In this document: positions 1 through 9,990 of the stretch, piece after piece
Numbering within the stretch: the first letter of the stretch is position 1
Layout: each line of letters opens with the position of its first letter
Source of the DNA: Ridgeia piscesae
Lineage: Eukaryota; Annelida; Polychaeta; Sabellida; Siboglinidae
Assembly (NCBI GenBank): GCA_025642075.2
Contig: JAODUO010000585.1
Span: 45,001-109,000, forward strand
Length of the DNA: 64,000 bases
Direction of reading: 5' to 3'
Made by a program: the position numbers and the translations under genes
Notes under the pieces: model-generated
Database searches by the model: none
Seen by the model: only the letters and a program-made list of their open reading frames with translations
What the model was told of the DNA's origin: nothing

Positions 1-13
1 GTATGCATTTTAG

Positions 14-115
14 TATGTATGTATGATTTATGTATGTATGTATGCATGTATGTATGTATGTATGTATGTATGTATGTATGTATGTATGCATTATTTATGT
101 ATGTATGTATGCATG

Positions 116-171
<56 letters not shown>

Positions 172-172
172 A
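14..172. repeat. (ATGT)n and (TA)n microsatellites
   Basis: Tetranucleotide ATGT copies at about 14-112 pass into a TA tract at about 116-172. The small ORFs here (Met-Tyr-Val-Cys strings) are artefacts. Confidence 0.95.
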
Positions 173-301
173 TTTTATGTATTATACAATTATATATACA
201 TATAATTGTATAATGCAAAGATCTAACACAATGTGCAGAGTGTACTTATAGTTTGACCGACGAATATACAGTACATCCAAATAATTCATATCCATGTTCA
301 T

Positions 302-662
302 ATTCACGTGTGACTGTTGAGTTATGTGTGACTGTTGAATCCTGTGTGATTGTTGAACAACGTGTGACTGTTGAAAGATGTGTGACTGTTGAGTCATGTG
401 TGACTGTTGAGTCATGTATTACTGTTGAGTCATGTGTGACTGTTGAGTCATGTGTGACTGTTGAACCATGTGTGACCGTTGAACTATGTGTGACTGTTGA
501 GTCATGTGTTACTGTTGAATCATGTGTGACTGTTGAGTCATGTGTGACTGTTGAGTCATGTGTGACTGTTGAATCATGTGTGACTGTTGAGTCATGTGTG
601 ATTGTTGAGTCATGTGTGACTGTAGAGTCGTGTGTGACTGTTGAGTCATGTGTGACTGTTGT
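302..662. repeat. 18-bp minisatellite (tgtgtgactgttgagtca) abutting LOXL SRCR exon
   Basis: About 20 copies of an 18-bp unit. The last unit, tgtgtgactgttgtag, supplies the splice acceptor of the exon at 665. Because 18 is divisible by 3 the array is open in several frames (VTVESC repeats), but it lies in the intron. Confidence 0.93.
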
Positions 663-664
663 AG

Positions 665-1595
665 ACGAGTTTCTTCGGCGGTGAGGAGGTCGACAAGTTC
701 GTGATGGGCGTGCGTTGTGAGGGCACGGAGGACAAGCTGTGGAAGTGTTACCACGAGGAGATACGCAACGTCGTCTGTCCCAAGGGGGAACTTGTCGCCG
801 GAGTCACGTGCACCGACGGTGAGGCACGAGAGTTGAACGTGATTCACTGTATACTACCAGTCACGTCACAAGTTGTTCGGCAGGGAATCGAAAATGCATG
901 CCGTATGCGTGGAGTGTTCAGAATGTCCGTTGTACATTGAAATTACGGCCAGAAAGGTTGTATTCGTGACGATAAGATGAAGTTATAAGTGTGACAACTT
1001 TTTGTATGAATGAATCCATGAATGAATGTTCGATTTAGCAGATGTAATGCGTTTTAGTAATGCAGTGCAGTTTAGTAATGCGTTGCCATGGAAAAGCTTG
1101 CATGAGGTCAGAAATTTAGAAATATACTTGTAACTGTGACATAGACAAATCGCTGATCCATATATATCCATGCACCGTTTCTAGCAACATGTCCGTTCAG
1201 CAGTCAAGAATAGATGCTGGACACGTGGTGCATTTGCAGTATTGCAATTTTTGTCACCACCTTCCTTATGGCCGAGACACAACGTGACGTTGTTAAAGAG
1301 TCAACTGTTTGCAGTGTGTTTGACCTGGTCACTGTTGGTTGCGGTATGTTTGACCCGGTCACTGTCGGTTGCAGCCCTCCCCGATCTGATGCCGAACGCC
1401 TCCCTCATCCAGACGTCCAGTTACCTGCAGGACCTGCCCATGTACTACCTGCAGTGCGCCATGGAGGAGAACTGTGCCGCGCCTTCCGCCTTCCGCATCC
1501 GGACCAAGACTCGGGGTAAGACTCGCCACACGCACACACACACACACGTACGTGTGTGAGCAGGCACGCACACACGCACGCACGTTCACTCATAA

Positions 1596-1663
<68 letters not shown>

Positions 1664-1801
1664 ACACACACACACACACACACCACACACACACACACCA
1701 CACACACACTCATCACACTCACACTCACACGCACACGCACACGCACACATACGCGCACACGCGCACACGCGCACACGCGCACACGCACACACGCACGCAC
1801 G

Positions 1802-1834
<33 letters not shown>

Positions 1835-2482
1835 CAGTTGTTATGGTGTGTTTTCTAGTCTTTTTACTTCATTAGCAAAACTGCCCGACAGGAGAGTTTG
1901 GTAAATGACACGCGACAGTCGTGCTAGTAATTTATTTTAGTATTTTTAATATTTATCAAATGTTAGAAAACACACGTATGCGTAAAAACCAAAACGCCGT
2001 CACTCAACAATGCATGTCAAATGCATTACGCTTATGTAGCAATACTCGAGAATGTTCAACATTTTAAAAGTTAGGTTCATATCTATCGATAGAACCTGAT
2101 CATGATATTGCAGAATTGTCAAATAATATCCATATTGTTGTGTTACTGGCACGAGATTAAACGCAAGCCTATTATGTTCAATCCATATTCCAAACAACAT
2201 TTCCTTGAGGGTGGGGTCGTTGTACGCACGCATTGCGTTTTACGTTCCGAACAACTTCTATTTTTCATGAAGGTTTATAATTGTTACGTATACGGGTCAT
2301 TTAAAAATAAAGAGGTGTTACTTATTGTTGAATATGGAACGTTTGGTGCCCGAGCTCGAAGCCGTGATTATGGGGAAGTACATTTTGTTAAAAAGACAAC
2401 ACTTAAGCGAAATCACACGCCTAATTACGATTGTGACGTCAGTCACTGGACCCCTTTCTTATCATACTTAAACAGCTGTTTA

Positions 2483-2563
<81 letters not shown>

Positions 2564-4521
2564 CAGTCGCATACATGAAATGCATATGGTCTCTTTTTTA
2601 TGGTCAGAAACTTCTAAACGAAAATGAAAGCAGTCGCGCATGGCGATCGAAACTGAAAGCAGCCATCTGTTGCAGACTGGCACGCGCACAGCCGTCGTCT
2701 GCTGCGCTTCTCGAGCAGCACGTGGAATGTGGGCACGGCCGACTTCCTGCCTGAGCAACGGAAGGAAGACTGGGAGTGGCACCTGTGTCACATGTACGTA
2801 CTGCTTCGGACCACGACACTCGTGGCGTCAGAACGCGGTGAAACTTCGGAGGGTTTAGGCCTTTTTCAATTGCTCCCCTTTCTGATGCTCTCGAAAAGCC
2901 TCGGATTACATCTGTTTTGGGGGAATTTACACAAATATTCAACAACACCCGAAGGTTCCACTAGTTGCGTCTCGCCGATGTTCTACAGAAACAAAATCAA
3001 TTTGCATCCACTAGGAGGAGCTCCAAATCACAAACTAAAACGCTCACTTTAAATTGTACATCCCGTTTGAAGCTTATTAATTACGTCTTTGTAGGCACTA
3101 CCACAGCATGCACGTGTTTGTAGGCACTACCACAGCATGCACGTGTTTGTAGGCACTACCACAGCATGCACGTGTTTGTAGGCACTACCACAGCATGCAC
3201 GTGTTTGTAGGCACTACCACAGCATGCACGTGTTTGTAGGCACTACCACAGCATGCACGTGTTCGCGCACTACGACCTGGTTGACCTGCACGGTAACAGG
3301 GCCGCGGAGGGACACAAGGCGAGCTTCTGTCTCGAGGACGTCCAGTGCAAGGCCGGTGTACCCAAGAAGTACATCTGCAAAGGCTTCGGCGACCAGGGTA
3401 CGCAGGAGCAGGTTGCACACGCACACGCCAGACGTGTCTTGCTGTACACACAAGCACGCACGCACGCACGCATGCACGCACGCACGCACTCGCACAAACG
3501 TATATACACACAAACCCGTACACTCACACACAAACACGTACACTCATACACAAACACGTACACTCACACACAAACACGTACCTATAGCACAAGACAACAA
3601 CAATAATCATGTCGTGGTCACAATGCTGAGCTATGTGTGACGTCATAACTGTTACATCAATAATATTCGTTTCCTACCTTAGAGCTGAAAGTATAGAAAT
3701 AACATAGTTGAGAAAATGCACATGTAGGGGACAGTTGGGTACTTCTAAATGGTGACACGTTGATATGCCATCCTTGGTCGTTTGTGTATCATCTGCGATG
3801 TTTGACGACGTCACCGTACTCTATGTGTCTGTCGCAGGTATCAGTCCGGGCTGTGCTGACGACTACCTGCATGACATCGACTGTCAGTGGATCGACATCA
3901 CCGACGTCTCTCCGGGGTCGTACATCTTTAAGGTAAGAACCCACCTAACGATCCAAAAAACACAGTATGATATGGTATAATTTGTCCGGTGCTCAGCGTT
4001 GGTTGAATTAGTCCAAACGAATCAATTTTTCCGTTAACAAAACGTCATATTCTTTGTTCTTTCTACTTATTTTGAGTGTATGGATGTTGGTAACGTTTTT
4101 CCTAGTAGACGTATCGTGTCATAGGCACGACACTGTCAGGGCTTCGTCGACGACACCACCCCGTGCGGTAGGGTTTCTCAGCGATCTCAAAATCAAATCA
4201 ACTGTTCGCAACGTAAAACATAATATGCACCAAACGTAGAAACCGCGTACGTTTGACACGCGCTGAAACATTGTCAATGTGTGTTTGGTAGACATTGCTA
4301 ACATCTGTGTCACATACCACGTTACCCCTTCGGTTGTTTTTGTTAGTATTAATAAGAAAACATAACAGTCAGGCACCGTAAGTGTACGTATGTTTCAGGT
4401 GGTGATCAACCCACAGTACCTGGTGGCCGAGTTGAACTACAGCAACAACGCCGTCACGTGCAACATGGACTACACCGGCGTCACCATCAACATGTACAAT
4501 TGTCACAACACGAAGGGATAA
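665..4521 (+). CDS. LOXL2: Lysyl oxidase homolog (LOXL2/3/4 type), 3' part, six exons
   Basis: Secreted copper amine oxidase family that oxidises lysines in extracellular-matrix proteins. Coding exons in the window are 665-818, 1375-1515, 2676-2793, 3240-3397, 3838-3932 and 4399-4521 (TAA stop); reading phase agrees at every junction. Exon 1 encodes the C-terminal half of the last SRCR domain ([16 protein letters not shown], ending VAGVTC). Exon 2 opens the catalytic domain ([21 protein letters not shown]). Exons 3-4 give the copper site [13 protein letters not shown]. Exon 4 has [11 protein letters not shown], whose Lys is the LTQ-cofactor lysine in this family; exon 5 has [12 protein letters not shown] and PGSYIF, whose Tyr is the LTQ partner. 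Exon 6 ends with NYSNNAVTC and MYNCH. The protein stops soon after MYNCH, so the tail is shorter than in vertebrate LOXL2. Upstream SRCR exons lie outside the window. An SRCR domain joined to a LOX domain excludes LOX and LOXL1; the exact paralog is uncertain. Confidence 0.93.
819..1374 (+). other. LOXL intron between exons 1 and 2
   Basis: The donor is gtgagg at 819 and the acceptor gttgcag ends at 1374. Most of the intron shows no recognisable feature. Its last 60 bases are a two-copy repeat of the acceptor region (about 1316-1374). Confidence 0.8.
1524..1832. repeat. CA-rich microsatellite complex
   Basis: Long (CA)n tract interrupted by cgcacg, cacacc and cactca variants, in the intron after LOXL exon 2. 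Alternating purine-pyrimidine DNA of this length is prone to Z-DNA and slippage. Confidence 0.95.
2471..2560. repeat. (TA)n microsatellite
   Basis: About 90 bp of TA dinucleotides in the intron between LOXL exons 2 and 3. The rest of that intron (about 1840-2470) shows nothing recognisable. Confidence 0.95.
3087..3260 (+). repeat. 29-bp tandem repeat spanning LOXL exon 4 acceptor (6 copies)
   Basis: Six near-identical units (tttgtaggcactaccacagc followed by atgcacgtg). Each contains a polypyrimidine-poor acceptor (tttgtag) and the first exon codons (HYHSMHV). The last copy is the functional junction. Confidence 0.95.
3240..3397 (+). CDS. LOXL2: LOXL exon 4: copper-ligand and LTQ-lysine exon with reiterated acceptor
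   Basis: This exon starts after tttgtag at 3239 and completes the copper-binding HYHSM motif, then reads [13 protein letters not shown] and [14 protein letters not shown]. The acceptor and the first 22 or so exon bases are present six times in tandem at 29-bp spacing, with possible exon starts at 3095, 3124, 3153, 3182, 3211 and 3240. Only the last copy keeps the frame: copies 1, 2, 4 and 5 shift it, and copy 3 (87 bp upstream) runs into an in-frame TAG. Confidence 0.9.
3452..3581. repeat. ACGC tetranucleotide tract and 18-bp minisatellite
   Basis: An acgcacgc tract at about 3452-3490 is followed by about 4-5 copies of an 18-bp unit (acaaacacgtacactcac) at about 3508-3581, in the intron after LOXL exon 4. 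Confidence 0.85.
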
Positions 4522-5940
4522 TGCGACAACACCGGAAGTGCTCATGCAAAAACGCCAGCAGTAAAACTGCAAAAAATGATAAACAGCATAGCATACCAAG
4601 TGGTAGTGGGCTTGCTTGTAGAGTAGACCTGTGGTAGGGAATAATTATAGTCAGCAGAGTGGTTGCTTTAATTGTCATCAATGTTGGAAGTAGTTAGCGT
4701 TTTGTATGACAGCGCAGTAGGTAGGCACTTCAACACAAACATCAGTATAATGTTAGAACATGGTGAATAGGCATAGACTCTATATTACAAATAATAGTTT
4801 AATTATGACTTAATTGTTCATTTTTTATTTATTAAAGGTTGTGATGATTTTAAGTCGGTGAAACACCGTGACATTTTTGTATCTCGTAAAACGATTTGTG
4901 TATGTTACTGAAAAAAGGACGAATAATAATAATAATAATTGCTATCTTTAAATTGGTTAGGTAGTGTGTATTTAGTATCGTGTTGGTTTATAAACACATT
5001 TACCATATTAGGGTAACTGTTGGGTAAAGTCGGTTTGTACACTTTCTTCGTAGGTCATCTTGTATTTGTAACGACATGCTTAAGAAATCAATAACGTATG
5101 TATAGAATCAGACGTATATGTTGTGATATATTCACGCTCTTGGCTGATTACCCAACCGACTGTCGATTGGTTGATGTTCTCACGTTTTGGAGGAGGAGAA
5201 TCAAAGCTAGGTATTCTTCATAACACATTGTGTTAAAACAAACAAAAACATTATAGTTACACAGATGTGCAGCAAGACATTATGCTAATTCTTGAATCTG
5301 ACAAAGCTAATACAAACTTGCCATATCGAGCCAGTGTACTCGATATTGTCATATATGTGTGTTGGCTTACTTTATCTACGGACTGGTGAAACTGAACTAG
5401 TTTAATAACAAACTCACTGGACAATTAGCACCCAACATATTAGAGCAGGGAACAGGCTAGTCGGCATTTCCAATAAAGGGAGTTTACTGAAAGTGTAACA
5501 CAGACAATCACGACGCTGTAGTTGGAGTAGTTTGTTGTGAAATTGCGACCTAGTCGATGATCAACATTTAATATTTTATGCGTTACAGGAGGACGGTTGG
5601 TTACATTGTGCTTTGTATTTTCTTAAAGTAGTGTGGTAGTTTGTGTCATAAGTGATTGGCATGTGAGAGGTGAACGTTTGATATATCTTGGTATTCGGTA
5701 TTGAGTGCTACATGATTATGAGTCCATGACTAAGTAGGTATTTGTATCTCGTTTCGCTGACCCGAAATGTAAAATATTAAATAAATCACATGATACTGGT
5801 AAGTAAACAAACTATTCATGGAAACATCTTAACAATCAGTTTGTCTGTTAGTTGTGGTAGGCCATTGTGACGACAACTAGGCGGAACTTGCTTTCAACGC
5901 ACACACTGTCTTCTCAGTTTTTATGTATTTGCGTTAGATT
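4522..5940. other. LOXL 3' UTR and intergenic DNA
   Basis: AT-rich sequence with no credible ORF. Candidate polyadenylation signals on + are attaaa near 4833 and aataaa near 5780; which is used cannot be told. A short AAT run lies at about 4921-4940. Confidence 0.5.
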
Positions 5941-6037
5941 TAACAAGATTTAACAAGATTGCCACCTAGAGATTCAACTCTAGATGGCAGGTGGACTAGG
6001 AAGCCATTTGGCTTATCGAGAGTCCAACCTATCTATC

Positions 6038-7858
6038 TAAGTATACCCCGCCCGTCTTAGGTATATGTCGATTTTATTTTTAAATATATTAACACTACTA
6101 GCACCTACACAATCAGCTGATAGTCTGTTCCATTCGTTTACTGTTCTTTGTGAAAATGAAAATTTTCTAATATCTAGTCTACACTGCTTCTTTGCTAATG
6201 TAACTCCATGTCCTCTAGTCCTTCTCTCTTCCTTGACTGTTAAAAAATATTTCTGTCAATATTTTCATATCCATTCAATATTTTAAACACCTCAATCTGA
6301 TCTCCTCTCAATCTTCTGGTTTCTAGTGTTGTTAAACCACATTCTTTTAGACGCATTTCATAACTAATATTATTCCTGAGTTTTGGTATCATTTTGGTTG
6401 CTCTCCTTTGTACTCTTTCTAGCATATCAATATCCTTCTTGCGATATGGCCTCCATGCTTGTATACAATATTCTAAGTGAGGCCTAACTATCGTTTTATA
6501 CAGCGGTATTATTAGTTCTTTTTCTTTGTACACTATATTTCGCCTAATTAATCCAAGAATTTGATTTCCCTTCGCTGCTGCAATTCCACACTGCTCTGAT
6601 ACCTTCATGTCAGCACTAATAGTTAACCCTAAGTCCTTTTCCTTTAAGGTAGTATTTAGTACATTACCACCCGTTGTATATTGTGCATCTTCATTCCCAT
6701 GTCCTGTGTGAAGGCACTTACACTTTCCAAAATTAAACAGCATTTGCCACTTCTCAGACCATTCTATCAACTTATTAAGATCATCTTGTAAATGCTGTCT
6801 ATCTGCATCACTTTTAATTTTCCTTTCTTCAACACCTTGCTTGTTATGTCATCATCCAAATCATTGATATATATTAAGAATAAAATAGGTCCCAGTACTG
6901 ATCCCTGCGGTACTCCACTTAAAACCGATTTCCAGTTTGAAACCTCCCCATCAACTACTACTCTTTGTCTTCTATCAATAAGCCATTTTTCTATCCAGTT
7001 GATCATTCCATTTCCTATGCCATGGGCCTTTAGTTTAAGTAGTAGTCTTTGGTGTGGCACTTTGTCAAAGGTTTTTTTAAAATCTAAGTAGATTATATCT
7101 ACTGGTGATCCATCATCTACCCACTTTGTGACATCTTCCAAAAAACATAACACATTTGTTAAGCATGACCTCGCTTTTAAAAACCCATGTTGAGATGGGT
7201 TTATCAATTTATTTTTAACAAGAAAATCAACCAGGTGATCTTTAATTAGTCTTTCTAATAGTTTGCAAATCACCGATGTTAAACTCACTGGTCTATAGTT
7301 CTCTGACTTGTTTCTCGAACCTTTTTTAAATAATGGTATAATGTTTGCTTCTTTCCATTCTAACGGAACTATTCCCTCCTCTAATGACAAATTGACCACT
7401 GTTGCAAGCGGTATGCAGATTTGTTCTACAATTTCCAATAGTAATTTGGGAGGAATCCCATCCACTCCAGGTGATTTATTATCCTTCATATCTCTTATTT
7501 TCATAGCTACCATTGTTGGGGTTACAATTTGTTGTCCTAAATAGTCAAACTCTCTCCCTTCGAACTTAGTCTCAAGTACTGGTAATATACTAATATCTTC
7601 CCTGGTAAACACCGAACTAAAGTACTCATTTAGGTTTTCTGCCATTAAGAATCCCTCTGTTATTATGTTTCCATCACTACCTTCTAGAGGACCGACCTTA
7701 TCCTGAACTTTCTGTTTACTTCGAACATACGCATAAAAACTCTTGCTGTCATGTTTTATATTAAAAGCTATTGTTTTGTTCGTAGCTTCTCTTTGAATTT
7801 CTAATTTCAGCTGTAGCTTGTTTAAGTGCTTCTTTATAAATGCTATAGTCTTCTTCAC
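6038..7858 (-). pseudogene. LINE ORF2, reverse transcriptase part, catalytic motif deleted
   Basis: RT motifs are clear: [20 protein letters not shown], the palm A motif [15 protein letters not shown], and [11 protein letters not shown]. Just after ITSKVLK, near 6828, about 22 bases are missing, removing the F/YADD catalytic box and shifting the frame. The downstream segment ([10 protein letters not shown] to RRLRGDQIEV) resumes in another frame. A further shift near 6245 precedes the terminal FKNKIDIYLRRAGYT. The copy cannot encode an active RT. Confidence 0.88.
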
Positions 7859-9032
7859 TTCCGGTATGTCTATATGTCTTCCACATCATTTGCTTGTACT
7901 TGATTTTTCTAATGGCTTCCTTCGATAAGTGTTTCTTCTTTGACCGTTTCCCCTGTTTTTTCAAGGGGACAAATTTGTCAACGACGCAGTCAATTTCACT
8001 CTTTAAAATATTCCAGCATTCTGTTGCTGTCTTATTCTTCAGTGTGTTATTCCAGTCTATCTTTGCTAAATATTCCCTCATGTCCTTATATCTTCCTTTG
8101 TGAAATTTTTTCCTGTACCTTATTTTTCTATTCCGTTCTCCCTTTACTTTGATGATAACATGTATCTGGTTGTGATCACTACACCCCAGTGGCTCACATA
8201 TCTTGACATTATCAACAAATTCCTTCTGTGAGCTCAATACTATGTCTAACACGTTCTCGCCCCTGGTTGCTTCTAACACATGTTGAGAAAGGAAACTATC
8301 TTGTACTAAATTTAAAAACTCTTGATCCTCTCTCCCGGTACTCTGTAGAGATGTCCACTGTATATGCCCATGGTTAAAATCCCCCATAATAATACAGTCC
8401 CGTTTACTCACTTCTTTGATAGCGTTATGTATTTTTTCATTCTCTTCCATGCTTATGTTTGGACTCCGATACACTAACCCAACAGTTAATGTTGAGTTTC
8501 CTGTAACTATGTTACACCAGACAGCTTCTTCACATTCTGCTTCTTTTTCTAATTTTATTTCATAAGCTTGGATGGATTCTTTAATATATAAAATAACTCC
8601 GCCTCCCCTTCTTCCTAATCTATCTTTCCTAAACATTACACACCCTGTCATTCCTAATTCGGCATCTGATATATCGGGTGTGGCCCAAGATTCAGTTATA
8701 CCTATTATGTGAGGGTCAATATCTTCTACCATAATGTTTAGTTCATTTCTTTTGTTTACTATGCTCCTTGCATTTAAACAAACACATTTATAACCAAATT
8801 CCGTAGGGCTTTCCAGGCTGTTCTTTGCTGATGTCTTTTTGCTATCTTTATCTATGCCTCTAGTATTTGGCTTCTCTGTGTATCCCCCCTGCGAAACTAG
8901 TTTAAAAAGTTGCAACCTGTTCCATTGTCCATCGATCGAAGAAGGTTCTCGGAGAACACTGCTGCGCCCTTTCCGCTTAGATGGAGGCCATCTCTCATAA
9001 ACATGTCTTCTTTCCCAACAAAATATCCCCAC
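7761..9032 (-). pseudogene. LINE ORF2, AP-endonuclease part
   Basis: The endonuclease motifs appear in order: LNARSIVNKRNEL, IIGITESW, GLVYRSPN, IMGDFNHGHIQW and GCSDHNQI, which is the APE-type nuclease that nicks target DNA for target-primed reverse transcription. The frame then runs into SKRSYEQ and breaks near 7770; the RT frame continues in another register. Confidence 0.9.
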
Positions 9033-9442
9033 AAATCTACAAATCCAACTCCTTCTTCTTCACACATCTGCTCTAATAGTGCGTTAATTGCCATCCTCTT
9101 GCAGTTTCTAAATGTTGTTCCCCTTCCCCTCATCACTGGCAAGATTCCTGAGAGTATGATCTGTTCAACTTTCGTCTTCTTCAGTGTCTCTACCAACTCT
9201 CTGTATCTCTTTACTATCCTGGTTGTTCCATCCCTGTCTGCATTGTTCGTCCCTACATGTACTAATATAGACCCCCCCTGGCCATGCCCCAATACCTTCT
9301 CTACCCGTTCAGTCACATGCTCTATCCTAGCTCCCGGAAGACAAACAACAACGTCGTCTCCTTTGCTTAATGTCCTGTCTGTCTTTCGCAAAATGGAGTC
9401 TCCCATAAATACCCTTTCTGTTCTCAATGCCCCCTCGATCAC
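8897..9442 (-). pseudogene. LINE ORF1, SGNH/GDSL-like esterase part
   Basis: Contains FMGDSILRKTD (block I, catalytic Ser in GDS), HVGTNNADRDGT (Asn block), an ILSGILPVM strand and DGLHLSGKG (Asp-x-x-His block), the SGNH hydrolase layout carried by CR1-family ORF1 proteins. The open frame starts at a GTG, so it is a fragment of the ORF1 that begins upstream. Its 3' end overlaps the start of the endonuclease frame. Confidence 0.85.
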
Positions 9443-9969
9443 TGCTTCAGAGTAGCTCCTCCGTTTTGCATCTCCCTGGTTGCTGACTTTCCCCCTGCCG
9501 CTTTCTCTGTTGTTCCTTTCTTTCCGGTCTCTTTTCTTCCTGTCATCGTCCTTGTTATTGACTTCCGTTTGGTCACATCACCTCTCATTTCCTTTCTTCC
9601 ATTCGTCATTCCTCCTGTCGCATCTACTTCTCTCATCTCCTGTCCCCTTGTCCCTCCCTCCTTCTCAACTGTCACTTTCTCCCCTGTCACCTTCCTGCAT
9701 GTCATGTTTCCTGTTGTTCTTTCTCCATTTGTTGTCCTTGCAATCACCCTCCCTCCACTCTGCATCCCCTTCACAATATCCGTTAGCCTAGCTAACTCTG
9801 CTGTCAGACAGTCCACTTTCCAACACCCTAAACATTGGAACGTAAACCCTTCCTCCGTTGTCTCTGACCAAGTTTTTCCGCACCCTGATACCGCAAAATC
9901 CACCAAGCTGTGGCAGTGGTTACACACCAAGTGCCTCCTTGCCTTCACTTGCCGCTTGCCAGGTGCCAT
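9439..9969 (-). pseudogene. LINE ORF1, N-terminal PHD-like part
   Basis: The start chosen is MAPGKRQ at 9969, although the open frame begins slightly upstream. HLVCNHCHSL, a GCGKTW motif and FQCLGCWKVDC form a cysteine/histidine cluster like the PHD-type finger of CR1 ORF1. A Lys/Arg/Thr/Gly-rich basic region follows, consistent with RNA binding. The frame stops at 9439, just where the esterase frame begins, which implies a frameshift in an originally single ORF1. Confidence 0.75.
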
Positions 9970-9990
9970 ATTACGATTTGTCAAAATCAA

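Larger units (their letters stand above)
5941..9990 (-). mobile_element. CR1-family LINE, nearly full length, inactive
   Basis: Non-LTR retrotransposon on the minus strand. ORF1 has a PHD-like zinc region and an SGNH-type esterase; ORF2 has an APE-type endonuclease and reverse transcriptase. A PHD-plus-esterase ORF1 is known from CR1-like elements. The coding region ends at a stop near 6037 (LRRAGYT). A short 3' UTR follows with a hairpin (ccatctagagtt / ctctaggtgg, about 5960-5988), and the element ends in two copies of a 10-bp unit (aatcttgtta), typical of CR1 3' tails. Frame breaks occur near 9440, 7770, 6828 and 6245. The 5' end is not defined and no target-site duplication was found. Confidence 0.92.

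Noticed and set aside
2692..2793. LOXL exon 3 starting after gcacag at 2691
   Set aside because: Phase does not match exon 2. The acceptor at 2675 gives [12 protein letters not shown] in the right phase.
3253..3606. ORF starting [10 protein letters not shown] as the 5' end of LOXL exon 4
   Set aside because: Starting the exon after the nearer cacag would drop HYHS from the copper site and give a phase that reads CHIMHVF. The acceptor at 3239 restores the conserved motif with the correct phase.
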